A stretch of 64,000 nt of DNA, from positions 930,001 through 994,000 of the forward strand of contig CP073215.1 of NCBI GenBank assembly GCA_020342235.1. The letters run 5' to 3'. The notes beneath the pieces were generated by a model that made no database searches, was not told the DNA's origin, and worked only from the letters and a program-made list of their open reading frames with translations. A program made the translations under genes and the position numbers. This document shows positions 25,301 through 34,727 of the stretch, one piece after another. The stretch is from Saccharomycopsis phalli (taxonomy: Eukaryota > Ascomycota > Saccharomycetes > Ascoideales > Saccharomycopsidaceae). The first letter of the stretch is position 1. Each line of letters starts with the position of its first letter.

Positions 25301-27765
25301 TCAATTTCGGCCTTGTACTTGTTAGCTTCGTCGATAATCAACTGCTGCTTTTTCTGATGCTGATTGCTATCCAACAAGGGCTTTATTTTAAGCATCAAAC
25401 TGTACCACTTGTTCTTTCTCAAGTCATTGTATATCAAAAAGTTGCGCTTCAAGATCTTAGCCGACTGCAATTTTCTAATTCCATGTGTAATCCTATTTCT
25501 TACCAACTTTCCACGAACAATATTTTGCAAGTCACTGAATATTCTGGTGAAGATCTCTTCCCGTTTTATTTCCAAGTCTGCCAACACTCCATTCTTGAAG
25601 AAGATCTTTGTCAACCCAATCTTGTACAACTCCGGGCTCAAATCAATGTTCTTCAAAATGATCTCACAGTTCTTCTTGTAGTCATTATCACTATTGTAAT
25701 TGTTGATCAACAACTTGTATCTGGTATAAAACTCCTTGAAGAAGATTCGATTAGGATACCCTGCCCGAGCAATTCTGATACCTTCCAAGACACCATTACA
25801 ACGTAACTGTTCAAGAACTAATTTCTTATCAAACTCATATGACTTCTTCTTGTTGTTGGGCAAGATACATCGGACGAAATGCGGATATGTATCTGACAAC
25901 TGGCCCATTAAATCGACCAACTGTTCCTTGTGCTTGTACCCAACGGTTCTCAACATAGCTTTGCCCTGGTTTTCTTGAACAGCATCCTGGAATAATTTGC
26001 TGATGTGCTTGTTCTTACTGGTGACTAAGAGCTCCACGGCGTTTTGGTTCAACGGATCACGGTTTTTTGCAAGCCAACCATCAATGGTGTAGTCGACTTT
26101 AGAGGCATAATGGACGATGGTGAACCCGTTGTTGTATCTTGACTTCTGGAACTTGGCAGATTTTTTGTCCCAAAGATCATTTAACTTGTGTATGAAGGAC
26201 TCATCCGAGGCCTTTGGAACGATACACTCTTCGTTTAGCACAGACAATATACCAATTGGGTTTTGCTTGCTTTCAATCAAGTCAATAGTATCCTGCAAGT
26301 CCTTTCCATAGTCGATAAATTTCCAGTTGATGTTCTCCTTTATGTACTCATTCTGCTCCAAAATAAACATGTGGTGGTTGAAGAACTGTTGTAATTTCTC
26401 ATTGGTGTAGTTGATGCACAACTGCTCAAACGAATTAGACTTGAAGATCTCAAATCCTGCAATGTCCAATACGCCGATAAAGTTGCTAGAGTTCAAGTTG
26501 TGATCCAAGCTATCATTGATCCTGTCGACGATAAACTTGAAAGTTTTCTCATACAAATACTTGGAAATGGCATCGAGGGAAAACTTCACCTGACTTGTAG
26601 TCTTTGATTGTACCACAAACTCCTTACCAGCCTTAACTTTTGGCGTCAATATCACAGACTTGAAGTCCTTGACGTCGACCTCTAATAACAGACACAACTG
26701 CTCGATTGGAGCTGATGCGGAGAATCGTGCTCTGTCATTGTCCTTGGTGTCAAAGGCAATATTACCAACCAACAACACAATGGCGATGGTCTTAAAGATC
26801 TCCCAATACTCTTCCTTTTGAAACTTCATGATCTCAAACGCATGGATCAAGTTCTTAAACTCCTTTTTATCATCGACGTTAGGAATGCTTGTATTGCCGT
26901 TCTTCAAGTATTTGTAATTCTTGATGTTGTCCTCCGTCAAAAACAATTGCTTCTTTTCATCGGCAGTCAAGCCGAGCAATAGCTGATAGAATATGTGGTA
27001 ATTTCTCTCTTGGGGAGACTGGTTTATGACCCGGGACTTCTCCAACAAGTACCAGTCAATATTGGCCCCAGAGATCTTGCCCTTTGATGTAAACTCTATC
27101 CGGATGAACTTTCCAAATCGCGAGGAGTTGTTGTTGCGCACCGTCTGCGAATTTCCAAACGACTCCAAGATCGGATTCGCCTGGATGATCTGCTCTTCAA
27201 ACGAATTTTCGGCGATTTTGTCGGCATCAGAAGTAATTGCCGCCAAGTACTGGATGATCTTCTTTGTGTTCTCTGTCTTTCCGGCACCTGACTCCCCAGT
27301 AACCAAGATCGACTGGTTCTGCTGCTTATCGATCATGTAACGGTATGTCAACTCGGTGATGGCAAAAACATGGGGCTTGTTTTCTTTGGTGTTATTATAC
27401 ATGTCCACATAGTCCCTGCCGTAGATGGAGATGTTGAAATACGGGTTGATTGCCACAAGAAAGAGCCCAGAGTATGTGTATATCAGATCCTTCAGGTACC
27501 GTTTCTCCAAGTTGAACAACACAGAAGGCTCGTTCAAGTACGTCAACTCTGCCAAGTCATCACAGTTGTTGAATTTTGGTGGATTCACCTTTTCCACCTC
27601 ATCCTTCATGACTATTCGATCCTGATCATCCTCACATCGTACCTTGAGCTTCGTACCTTCATCCAAGTCATCCTCAATAATAAATCCCTTGATGAACGTC
27701 TTAGACTTGTCGCTAATCCACACCCACTTGTGGGAATTGAACTCTATCTCATCTTCGTTCGTCAT
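22336..27765 (-). CDS. MYO1: Type II myosin heavy chain
   Basis: The 1809-residue protein has a full myosin motor (about 70-760): P-loop GESGAGKT, switch I region NNNSSRFGKF, switch II and relay segment LDIAGFEIF and the actin-binding region. A neck with poorly conserved IQ-like sequence follows (about 765-820). A ~970-residue coiled-coil tail contains few breaks. Length and layout match the cytokinetic Myo1 of budding yeasts, which assembles in the bud-neck actomyosin ring. The tail is too long and lacks the cargo domain needed for Myo2 or class I myosin. Two unusual features for the window are its length and its uninterrupted frame. The ATG is the first in the frame. Confidence 0.97.
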   Translation of the reverse strand: MTNEDEIEFNSHKWVWISDKSKTFIKGFIIEDDLDEGTKLKVRCEDDQDRIVMKDEVEKVNPPKFNNCDDLAELTYLNEPSVLFNLEKRYLKDLIYTYSGLFLVAINPYFNISIYGRDYVDMYNNTKENKPHVFAITELTYRYMIDKQQNQSILVTGESGAGKTENTKKIIQYLAAITSDADKIAENSFEEQIIQANPILESFGNSQTVRNNNSSRFGKFIRIEFTSKGKISGANIDWYLLEKSRVINQSPQERNYHIFYQLLLGLTADEKKQLFLTEDNIKNYKYLKNGNTSIPNVDDKKEFKNLIHAFEIMKFQKEEYWEIFKTIAIVLLVGNIAFDTKDNDRARFSASAPIEQLCLLLEVDVKDFKSVILTPKVKAGKEFVVQSKTTSQVKFSLDAISKYLYEKTFKFIVDRINDSLDHNLNSSNFIGVLDIAGFEIFKSNSFEQLCINYTNEKLQQFFNHHMFILEQNEYIKENINWKFIDYGKDLQDTIDLIESKQNPIGILSVLNEECIVPKASDESFIHKLNDLWDKKSAKFQKSRYNNGFTIVHYASKVDYTIDGWLAKNRDPLNQNAVELLVTSKNKHISKLFQDAVQENQGKAMLRTVGYKHKEQLVDLMGQLSDTYPHFVRCILPNNKKKSYEFDKKLVLEQLRCNGVLEGIRIARAGYPNRIFFKEFYTRYKLLINNYNSDNDYKKNCEIILKNIDLSPELYKIGLTKIFFKNGVLADLEIKREEIFTRIFSDLQNIVRGKLVRNRITHGIRKLQSAKILKRNFLIYNDLRKNKWYSLMLKIKPLLDSNQHQKKQQLIIDEANKYKAEIERISLESAKHAEANEQLTADLKNLTAELSNERSLLSSKELDLQELTKKEIINGQELEKYVAELAKLKAEHEGIANSRSINEKKIEKFQSDNKALKKKIEELELQKKTIGDEKSKLQKELVTVKNEQNSQIELQIKSSQTKLNLEIKKLTNENVSLKEQLIKFKDSSMKLEMSKSTKLRDLDGLNKSISEKTAEVERLTEINDKLSVENAKVLKDMAVVESKFKKLESDAIEAKNLLKIKIADDIKFDRGRQKHDSDILELKHSKRAIEKELAELKEAHEIEQLKVKDLESELASMDNNGDLTNRELKVVNDDPTFQLQIEEKNAIIREEQMANRKLQEEVRLLQTRLASESFDNQKLNAQLRKFKRGSRVNLQETSFNNDFLNTPNDSAVEQATEELEYANKKLVKEIRELRELYENERETNKKIEEYSADLQKQLKSTKRSPNSLVNKFNDLNKTDEFKDIYKIKYENSEVKLRTAEKQLKELRDKDHANERGLKNDNQLLEELRDIDRKYAKAKKEISNLKKLLNEEMNNPSADSFDDSKEFILQEELATNRLKMESLVEKMDELQKQYKLYKKRSEDYFNKLEISEQIIRNNRKAENKYKNELAELNHQLDEIKIKDKNSESRFMKFKLKINQLEIKLGSKDNEIKRMQTTHQSLVEELEHYRFKLVVDTKNKNGKTVDQLTQEKLIAETNLKKEIKLMNLALDKLRGENDHDKEKISRLLSEKDLLNAEIEELDSSRRKYEASERESKKKLDSMVKQISTLHEAIDKIIKERDIIVKDKLELESKLESINDDENDGIKVLLGQQKRQLKDHKQVIEENKTYQRELQNQLDNEKEQVLLIVEENKGLQAYIKQLTKSIKELKEVNKENINGGDEQFYLRKIEELENNLSEYHGSENNMLIMERLVKDMKSKLEVLQRENQDLHAKHEEEVRKMGRLKSDMEALEEKESNARLSYKRIERELNELKEQEIRSEVDDWRSRFKLRKH

Positions 27766-28163
27766 TCCTAACGGTAACGGGTTTTTCTTTTGATGAGGTA
27801 GTCAATGTTTTGATGATGTAGCCAATGTTTTGATTATAGTTACGAGCACTGGGCAGACGGTGAAATGTCCACACTGGAAACTATGGTAGTCGCAGATCAA
27901 AGACCATCATCCAAATTAGGCAGACTATAGAATTTTATGCTCATCTGGCTTTATTCTACACTTGCACTGACCAAAATGTACGTAGTAGACCAGACTTTGT
28001 TGTATAGCTTTCCCTAGGCAACTGTTTGCTGATGATGCTCGCTGCAACTTTTCCCCATTAGTATGCCAGCTTGGCTCAATTCAGTTCATGGACTACGCTA
28101 GTTTGTCCTGAAACCAGTGGAAATATACGCGTTTGCGCGTACTATACAATCTAAATATGCTAG
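27766..28163. other. MYO1 upstream region
   Basis: These ~400 bases contain the presumed MYO1 promoter. A short imperfect duplication (GATGTAGCCAATGTTTTGAT and a relative) lies within the first 70 bases. It includes CCAAT. Nothing else is recognisable. Confidence 0.6.
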
Positions 28164-29276
28164 CTAATTTACTTGCCGCGTGCTCTTGGCTCGCTTAAAT
28201 ATGTTAAATAGACTCACTGGCTTCTTGTTGTGCTTGCTGTCGATAGTACTTTGATTGCTGTTGAATTGTACTCTGAGATACCTTAGCAACCTCCTTGACT
28301 GGTGTCGTAGACTATTTCTCAGACTTGGGTTATGATTCGTACTAGTAGTGGAATCCTTGTACGAGCTTAATCCGCTTCCAAGCCGGTCTTTGTCGCTAAA
28401 ATGATGAAGCAGTTCCTGGTAATTTCTAGAACTTCCAGGGTAAAAATCGATACATGACAGTGGATTAACTGGGCTCGTTACATTGGAGTCTTGGTCGCCT
28501 GGTTGTGTTATTAGCCCTCTGTTGTGTATAGCGCTTTTTGACTTGGGATTGAATTCTGTAATCTGTGGCCTGGCTTGGGACTTGGAGTATGGTTTGAATC
28601 GTGATTCAGGTGGTGAATTTTCAATGTGCATATCATCAATATGTAAATCCTCAACTTGTAATTTACTCTGTGTGTTTACTTTTAATTTTCCGATTTGTAT
28701 TACCTCAAAGTATACTTCTTTGGGTCTTGATGTATTTTCAGTGTGAGGTTCCAAATGCCGTTGGGATTCTTGGGAAGCTATGGGAGGTTTAGATACTGAT
28801 TTAGATTCATGCTGCAAGAGTGGATCACCTTCAGACTCCAAGAGTGGATTATTTCCAGACTCCAAGAGTGGATCATTTCCAGACTCCAATGGTGAACTAT
28901 TTCCAGGCTCCAAGTGTGAATCATTTCTTGACTCCAAGAGTGGATCATTTCCAGACTCCAATGGTGAATCATTTCCAGGCTCCAAGTGTGAACCAAGACT
29001 CTCCAAAAGTAAATCATGTTCAGACTCTAACGGCAAATCATTTTCAGATCCCAAGAGTAAATCAGACTCCAAGGACAACTCCACTTGAGACTCATTTCCC
29101 AATTCCAAAGCCTTTAGTTGCCCAGAGTAAATCTCTGCTTGACTATGGCAGCTAATCTGCCCATCACGATAAATGACGTTTTGGTCTTCAAACAAGTGGG
29201 CATCTAGCCCAAAATCAACAAACTCCGATGCAATGTTACGAAATACCTTAAACGTTACGGTACACACTGCGGCCAT
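28164..29276 (-). CDS. Uncharacterised protein with an 8-residue acidic tandem repeat
   Basis: The 370-residue protein has a short non-repetitive N-terminus (about 1-65). It is followed by about eleven 8-residue repeats (consensus PLLESGND, about 70-157) encoded by 24-bp units. A Ser/Lys-rich middle precedes a basic C-terminal third (HQSRRLLRYLRVQ, NIFKRAKSTRQVN). No transmembrane segment or known domain is visible. The repeats vary (HLEPGNSS, LLESRNDS), which suggests they are old or under selection. The gene is divergent from the proteasome gene SCL1 across 142 bp. The open frame, ATG and non-random composition outside the repeat argue for a real gene. Function is unknown. Confidence 0.6.
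   Translation of the reverse strand: MAAVCTVTFKVFRNIASEFVDFGLDAHLFEDQNVIYRDGQISCHSQAEIYSGQLKALELGNESQVELSLESDLLLGSENDLPLESEHDLLLESLGSHLEPGNDSPLESGNDPLLESRNDSHLEPGNSSPLESGNDPLLESGNNPLLESEGDPLLQHESKSVSKPPIASQESQRHLEPHTENTSRPKEVYFEVIQIGKLKVNTQSKLQVEDLHIDDMHIENSPPESRFKPYSKSQARPQITEFNPKSKSAIHNRGLITQPGDQDSNVTSPVNPLSCIDFYPGSSRNYQELLHHFSDKDRLGSGLSSYKDSTTSTNHNPSLRNSLRHQSRRLLRYLRVQFNSNQSTIDSKHNKKPVSLFNIFKRAKSTRQVN
28800..29070 (-). repeat. In-frame 24-bp repeat in the 370-residue protein
   Basis: Units such as GACTCCAAGAGTGGATCATT plus TCCA (plus-strand sense) recur about eleven times with substitutions and keep the frame throughout. Confidence 0.9.
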
Positions 29277-29418
29277 TTGTTTTGGATTGAAGACCAGTGC
29301 ATTTTTCCATAATCACAAATGGCATGGCTGAAGAAGTGCGCATGTGTATATATGCAAACATTACCCTACCCGTGATACGGTTGAAATCTTCAAGTGGCAA
29401 TATACTAGAGGTTACAAC

Positions 29419-30195
29419 ATGTCAAGTAAGTGGAGAAAAAATGCATTGAACAAGTACTAACGAGCAGGCTCGGCTGGATTTGATAGACACATTACGATTT
29501 TCTCGCCTGAGGGGAGATTGTTCCAGGTTGAATATGCATTTAAAGCAGTGACTGCCAGTAATATAACTGCCATTGGCATAACAGGAAAAGACGCCGTGGT
29601 TCTAATTTCACAGAAGAAGGTACCGGACAAGTTGTTGGACCCAAAGACAGTGAGCTACTTGTTCAAGATCACAAAGAACGTGGGAATGTTAGCCACTGGA
29701 TCAATTGCTGATGCCCGAGCTTTGGCGACACGAGCCAGAGGCGAGGCTGCGGAGTTCAATTATAAGTACGGGTATCCAATCTCTGCCGATGTTTTGGCGA
29801 AGCGGATGGCCAACAACTCTCAAATTTATACGCAGCGGGCGTACATGAGACCAATGGGGGCAGTATGTACCTTTGCTGCCATTGACGACGAGAAGGGAGC
29901 GTTGTTGTACAAGTCTGATCCTGCTGGCTACTACACGGGGTCTAAGGCAGTTGCCATTGGTCCTAAGCAGGATGAGGCCACCACAGCTTTGGAGAAGAAG
30001 TACAAGAATAAGGAGTATTTGAAAGGTGACTGGGTGAAGTTGGTGGAGACTGCGATTATCACGTTGTCGAATATTTTGAACAGCGAGTTCAAGAAGGACG
30101 ATATTGAGATTGGTGTTGCCCTTGCCGATGATTTCAAGATATTGAGCAGTGACGAGATTGAGGAGCGGTTGATTTCCATAGCCGAGCAAGATTAG
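29419..30195 (+). CDS. SCL1: 20S proteasome subunit alpha 1, spliced
   Basis: Exon 1 is only ATG TCA A (29419-29425) and exon 2 runs from 29468. The joined product has 244 residues and begins [20 protein letters not shown], the conserved N-terminus of Scl1. The alpha-subunit signature ([21 protein letters not shown]), [29 protein letters not shown] and the ending [10 protein letters not shown] all match Scl1 rather than the other six alpha subunits. The 42-base intron is described separately. GTGGCAA at 29394, the core of the Rpn4 proteasome element, lies 25 bp upstream of the ATG. Confidence 0.96.
29426..29467 (+). other. 42-nt spliceosomal intron in SCL1
   Basis: Donor GTAAGT (29426-29431), branch point TACTAAC (29455-29461) and acceptor CAG (29465-29467). 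Only five bases separate the branch-point heptamer from the final AG. Removal joins a 7-base first exon to the SCL1 body in frame and restores the conserved N-terminus. Confidence 0.92.
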
Positions 30196-30736
30196 TAATG
30201 AATGTACAACTGCCAATAGTGTAGTTTGTAGATTTGATTGGTGGTTGTATAAACCATTGGTGTATATTATGGCTTGTTACATTGTACAGTTGTAGTATAG
30301 CAAGATGCACAAGATTATTATGAGGTACCATTGGTATAGTATTAATTAGTCTGGTATATATTAGTTTGGTATATATATTAGTTTGGTATATATATTAGTT
30401 TGGTATATATATTAGTTTGGTATATATATTAGTTCATTATAAAATGGTACACTATTATTCATCATACCATCACACTATACCCAAACCAGATATCTATAAT
30501 CCAGCCAATTATCCATACACATCAATATGTACAAGCCATGCCATGCGAATATATAAACAACCGTCCTTGCCCATGTGGATTATCCTGTACTCTCATAAAA
30601 GTATATTAATACGTGATGCTGTACATGTGCAATTTGAATCATGCCATTGCTTCCATGCCATACAGTTGCGTTACCATGTCATAATATTCGTTGTTTTATT
30701 GTCAATGCTTCTATAGTACAAGTGGCGGTGCAATCT
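30196..30736. other. Convergent intergenic region with a 17-bp AT repeat
   Basis: About 540 bases between SCL1 and the next minus-strand stop. It contains a 17-bp array (AGTTTGGTATATATATT, roughly five copies, 30350-30433) and otherwise AT-rich sequence with no supported gene. Confidence 0.75.
30350..30433. repeat. 17-bp minisatellite AGTTTGGTATATATATT, about five copies
   Basis: The first unit is shorter by two bases; the others are identical. Confidence 0.9.
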
Positions 30737-31585
30737 CTACACCTTTTTCATGTTCAACTTCAAAAAGTTTGTAATCAACTGGTTATTCTGGAACGCAGGG
30801 TTCTGGGCAATCGCGTCAATTTGCGACGGAGTGAGCTGCGGGAGATTCAAATTTTTATTCTTCAACAAGTTGGTGAGCGCCTGGCTATACGACTGTGCCG
30901 AAAACTCCTGACTTGGTGCCGCCTGTGGAGCAGGGTGATACCCATTGTTCATCATCCGGCTGTTTATTGGCATGGGCACCACCGGCACCACGGGTTTGTG
31001 TACCGGCTTCTTGGTCTGTTCCAAGCTGGCCTTGCGAAGCTCCTCCAACTGAAGATGCCGGTTAAGAATGTTCAATGCGATTTCCGACTTGACTTCCGAC
31101 GCGCCATTCTCAGAGAGGTATAGGTTTTTCACCTCAATGCCAGCGATGCCTTTTGTCACAATCTCGTCAATAAGATACTTTGTGATTTCCGTTACCGACT
31201 CGTTTGTCGAGCTAAAGTTGTAGTAATTGATGAAGCCCTCATTCAGATACTGTCCATTGGTATTGCTGCTGGTGCCATATGTATTCTGTCTCTTGTGTTT
31301 CTTCTTGCTGCCCGGCTCCGTCTCCTCGTTCATTGCAATGATCGATGCATCGTTTGTTAACTGTGAAAGTGCCTTGCTCTCTCCACCATTTAGATACTCG
31401 TGTTTGCTGGTGGGCTCGGGAATATCTGGGAGCTCAAAGTCCGAATCCACGGAATGTGAGCGCTTACGGTTGCTCGCTGGCGATTTCTGCTCAAAATTCA
31501 GCTTTTTAATCAAGTCGACCGAATCTAAGGAGTTGCAATGTAGTAAGAGCTCAATCGAATCATAATAATTGCAGTCACTCGTCAT
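30737..31585 (-). CDS. Fungal protein of unknown function
   Basis: The 282-residue protein has an N-terminal Ser/Asp/Pro-rich part with a basic patch (KKKHKRQ, about 94-100) that could be a nuclear signal. A helical central segment (about 125-200; VTEITKYLIDEIVTKGIAGIEVKNLY and ALNILNRHLQLEELRKA) follows. The C-terminal segment contains SQALTNLLKNKNLNLPQLT and PSQIDAIAQNPAFQNN. I chose the ATG giving MTSDCNYYDS because the upstream extension is a poly-Lys run translated from an oligo-A/T tract. I do not recognise the family. A regulatory nuclear role is possible but not shown. Confidence 0.7.
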   Translation of the reverse strand: MTSDCNYYDSIELLLHCNSLDSVDLIKKLNFEQKSPASNRKRSHSVDSDFELPDIPEPTSKHEYLNGGESKALSQLTNDASIIAMNEETEPGSKKKHKRQNTYGTSSNTNGQYLNEGFINYYNFSSTNESVTEITKYLIDEIVTKGIAGIEVKNLYLSENGASEVKSEIALNILNRHLQLEELRKASLEQTKKPVHKPVVPVVPMPINSRMMNNGYHPAPQAAPSQEFSAQSYSQALTNLLKNKNLNLPQLTPSQIDAIAQNPAFQNNQLITNFLKLNMKKV

Positions 31586-31754
31586 GGCTTCTAATTTTTT
31601 TTTTTTTTTTTTCTCGTGAGTGGTTGAAGAAAAATTTCGCCCCTTGTTTTTCCCAGGATACACCTACATGCTTCAACTATAGTATAACATTATTAAAACT
31701 AAAAAACATAACGAAAATATATATATATATAATGCACTCAGTCCCCATCCACTC

Positions 31755-34403
31755 TCACACAAGTAGTTCATTCAACTCGCCCCACTTCAACACCTGGTCC
31801 AAATTGTCAAAGTCTTCGAATCTCACTTCTTCCCGGAAGTGCTTCTCCTTGTACAACTTGAACAAGTCGCCAAAGTCGTCCAACATTGTCTTGAAAAACG
31901 GCATGCCTCCCCGCGGAGCCTTCTCCAGCACCTGTAGCGATTCGTAAATGTACTTGAGCGCATCGTACGACTTGTATTCCATACTGTCGTCGTTGAAGTT
32001 TCTGCAAAGGTCCATGGAGTTGTTTCTGAGAATCGACTTTGGGCCGCCTGCTGGCTGGACTTTATTGCGGGCCATGTTAATTGATGGACGCCCCATCTCC
32101 TCTGGTAGCTTTGGAATAGGGCCGATGTCCTTGCTGTTCATTAACAAGTCGATAATATAGTATAGCCAGAGCACATTGGTCTTAGGACAGGACCTAGCCC
32201 AGTTCTTGCCGACCAAGGACTTCATGTGGCGATAAGTCTGGTTGATTTGCTGGTTTGTGTGGGATATCAAATCCAAGTTTTTGAACTTGTCGGTGCTGAC
32301 ACGCGAGAACTTGAAGTCGATGATTACAAGCTTGAGGTCCAAATTCTCATCCATGCTGACCAATATGTTGTTCCAGGTGAGATTGCGGTGCTCGAAGTTG
32401 TACAACAACTCGGATGTCTTGAGGATCTTGGTCAAGTTCCAGAAGAGGGCGTTGGCCTGCTTCCAGCTGTAGATTGGGAAGTCCTTGAGGGTCTTGCCGC
32501 CAAACTCAAAGATCTGGACCAAGTACATTTGGTTCTTGGTGAAGTGGTCTGGCCGTGGGCAGATGTTCAGGCTGTTGATGTTGTTGAAGTCCCATTCCTT
32601 CAACAAGGTCTTGGAATACTCTCCCTTGACCACGATGGAGTACTTCAAATTGACAAACCCCTGACAGTTTTGCAACTTGTTGATCACTGCCATCTCCTGC
32701 ACCATGTCGTCGAGCGAGTAGTAACCGCCAATTGGCACCACTTTCATGATGTTGTAGTTTTTCATGGACTTGAGCGAGCGTTCGATAAACACCTCCAAGT
32801 GATTCAGGCTGTGGTAGCTTTTGAACTGCATCTTGTCCTTGATTTGCTTCATGCGCAACTGGACAAAGTCCTCAAAGTCGATGACGAGGTTGTTTGAGCT
32901 GTTGCACAAGTTCATCAACCGGTGCAAGTCGTTGAAGTCGACCTCGTTTTCGTTGGACAACTTCCGCGCCGGGATCGCGTTGTAGAGCACGTTTGGGTAG
33001 TATGTGAACGTGGAGCTTGTCAACAAGTCATTGTAATCGCTGATCGCCGTCGCTGGTTCCGCGCCAGGCGGACTTTCTATCAAGCTGGAGGACGAGCTGC
33101 TGGCTCTGAAGCCGAAGCTCATGCTGCGCTTGTGGAACTTGAACTTGAATGTGTCGTAGTCGGCGTCCAGCGACTCTTGGGCTCTTGGAGCGTCGAGCGA
33201 CTTGCGCGACGAGATCGAGAAGTTGCGCAACCGCTTGTTCTTGCCGCCAAACTTGAATAGCTTCCTGGTAAAGCTGCTGGAGGACGAATCGGTGTGCTTC
33301 AAGGCGTTGAACTTCTTCAGCATCGTGGACGAGACCCCGGCCGAGTACTTGCTGTTGTTGGACTGGTTTGTTGCCAACTGCTCCAACTTGGTGCTGCCAA
33401 TGCTGTGGGTATCTCTTGTGTCTGGCCGTCGCACCGAGCCTGCGCGTTTGAGGGTGTTCTTCAACATGTTGAAGGAGCGTTTTGCCCGCAACGTCTTTTC
33501 CGGGAGCACGCTCGCGTGTTCCGGCAAGGATTTGTTCAAGCTGCGGTTGAAGATGTTGAGTGACGAGGAGGAGGATTGTACCGACTGCTCTGGGGCCAAC
33601 GACGCGATGGAGATCTCGTCCTCCTCCTTCAATAGGTCCTGGGACGGAGACGGGAGTGGAGATATGGTGGACTTTGAATCGCGGGTAGCACAGTGCAATA
33701 CTGTTGCCTGGTCATCGTCAATGACGCTTTGGGGCTCGTTGATGTTGCTGTTTTTGTTGAGGATGTTCACGCCCACGATTCCCGGCACCGAAGCCTGCAA
33801 CTGGCTGAAGCGAGGAGTGATTGCATTCTCCAAGTCGTCATTGTCGACGGAGACTGCATCAAAGTACTGTATGGAGGAGTCTCCGAGAAGCGTGGAGTTT
33901 GATATGACGGAGTTGCGGTAGCCAATGAAGGAGGAGTCGTTGGAGAAGCTGCGCTCGAACTTGCGGCAAAAGTCGCTGGAGGTGGAGACCAAGGAGTATC
34001 TTCCGATGCTCTTGATGAACTGCTGGTTGGAGCTGGCGGAGATTACGGAGATGCGGTTCTTGAGGGAGTTGCTGGAGCGTTTCTTGCCCACGGTGCCAGA
34101 GGCCGAGAACCTTCTACGGGTCTTTTCGTCCGGCACCACCGACACGCGACTCGGCCGGTCTTTTGTGGGCGAATAGTAGTGTCTCCGCGGGAGATTCTCC
34201 TTGTCCGGCTCGGCAGCTGCGTCCTTGTCCTTGGCCAAAAGCTGGCCCAAGTTTATTGAGGTGTTCTTGTCAAACAAGTAGTCCTTTTCGTGCTCGGTCA
34301 CCGACTGGATGATCTTGTTGAACTCGTCGTTGGTCTCTAATTGGAACGAGGAGTCAAACGTGTCCTCGTTATTGAACGGAGACTTGTGGGCAGTCGCAGT
34401 CAT
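31755..34403 (-). CDS. ALK1: Haspin-family protein kinase (ALK1/ALK2-like)
   Basis: The 882-residue protein has a long disordered Ser-rich N-terminus and a divergent C-terminal kinase domain (about 510-882). Haspin hallmarks are visible: VVPIGGYY and a catalytic loop FEHRNLTWNNIL in place of HRD-x4-N. IIDFKFSR stands in place of the DFG segment. Haspins phosphorylate histone H3 Thr3; yeast Alk1/Alk2 act in mitosis. A KEN box (residues 68-70, DKENLPRR) suggests APC/C-dependent turnover, as reported for S. cerevisiae Alk1. The start at MTATAHKSPF was chosen because upstream residues are not conserved-looking. The gene symbol is by family only. Confidence 0.88.
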   Translation of the reverse strand: MTATAHKSPFNNEDTFDSSFQLETNDEFNKIIQSVTEHEKDYLFDKNTSINLGQLLAKDKDAAAEPDKENLPRRHYYSPTKDRPSRVSVVPDEKTRRRFSASGTVGKKRSSNSLKNRISVISASSNQQFIKSIGRYSLVSTSSDFCRKFERSFSNDSSFIGYRNSVISNSTLLGDSSIQYFDAVSVDNDDLENAITPRFSQLQASVPGIVGVNILNKNSNINEPQSVIDDDQATVLHCATRDSKSTISPLPSPSQDLLKEEDEISIASLAPEQSVQSSSSSLNIFNRSLNKSLPEHASVLPEKTLRAKRSFNMLKNTLKRAGSVRRPDTRDTHSIGSTKLEQLATNQSNNSKYSAGVSSTMLKKFNALKHTDSSSSSFTRKLFKFGGKNKRLRNFSISSRKSLDAPRAQESLDADYDTFKFKFHKRSMSFGFRASSSSSSLIESPPGAEPATAISDYNDLLTSSTFTYYPNVLYNAIPARKLSNENEVDFNDLHRLMNLCNSSNNLVIDFEDFVQLRMKQIKDKMQFKSYHSLNHLEVFIERSLKSMKNYNIMKVVPIGGYYSLDDMVQEMAVINKLQNCQGFVNLKYSIVVKGEYSKTLLKEWDFNNINSLNICPRPDHFTKNQMYLVQIFEFGGKTLKDFPIYSWKQANALFWNLTKILKTSELLYNFEHRNLTWNNILVSMDENLDLKLVIIDFKFSRVSTDKFKNLDLISHTNQQINQTYRHMKSLVGKNWARSCPKTNVLWLYYIIDLLMNSKDIGPIPKLPEEMGRPSINMARNKVQPAGGPKSILRNNSMDLCRNFNDDSMEYKSYDALKYIYESLQVLEKAPRGGMPFFKTMLDDFGDLFKLYKEKHFREEVRFEDFDNLDQVLKWGELNELLV

Positions 34404-34727
34404 GGTGACAATGGCGAGAGAAGAAACGGTTCCACACCAGGGTATTGTTTGGGTAAAATATAAGTGTTTAGGAAAGTCTGGATGTGCATGGGCCTGCATG
34501 GCTAGAGGAATTTTCAATGCGACGAATATGCTGAAGATCCATGGTTAGATTGACCTGATCGGGCATATTGAAACAAGCAGCGGAACACCATGTCCGGCGA
34601 TGGAGCGGGCAATTTGCATCGTCAATTGGTCGTGGTGCTCGAGCTCGGGATGCCATGGAGTGGAATGCAATGCCCAGACTTCAAACGGAATGCCATGGAC
34701 GGCATGCTACAAGCGAAGCCCGGGGCT

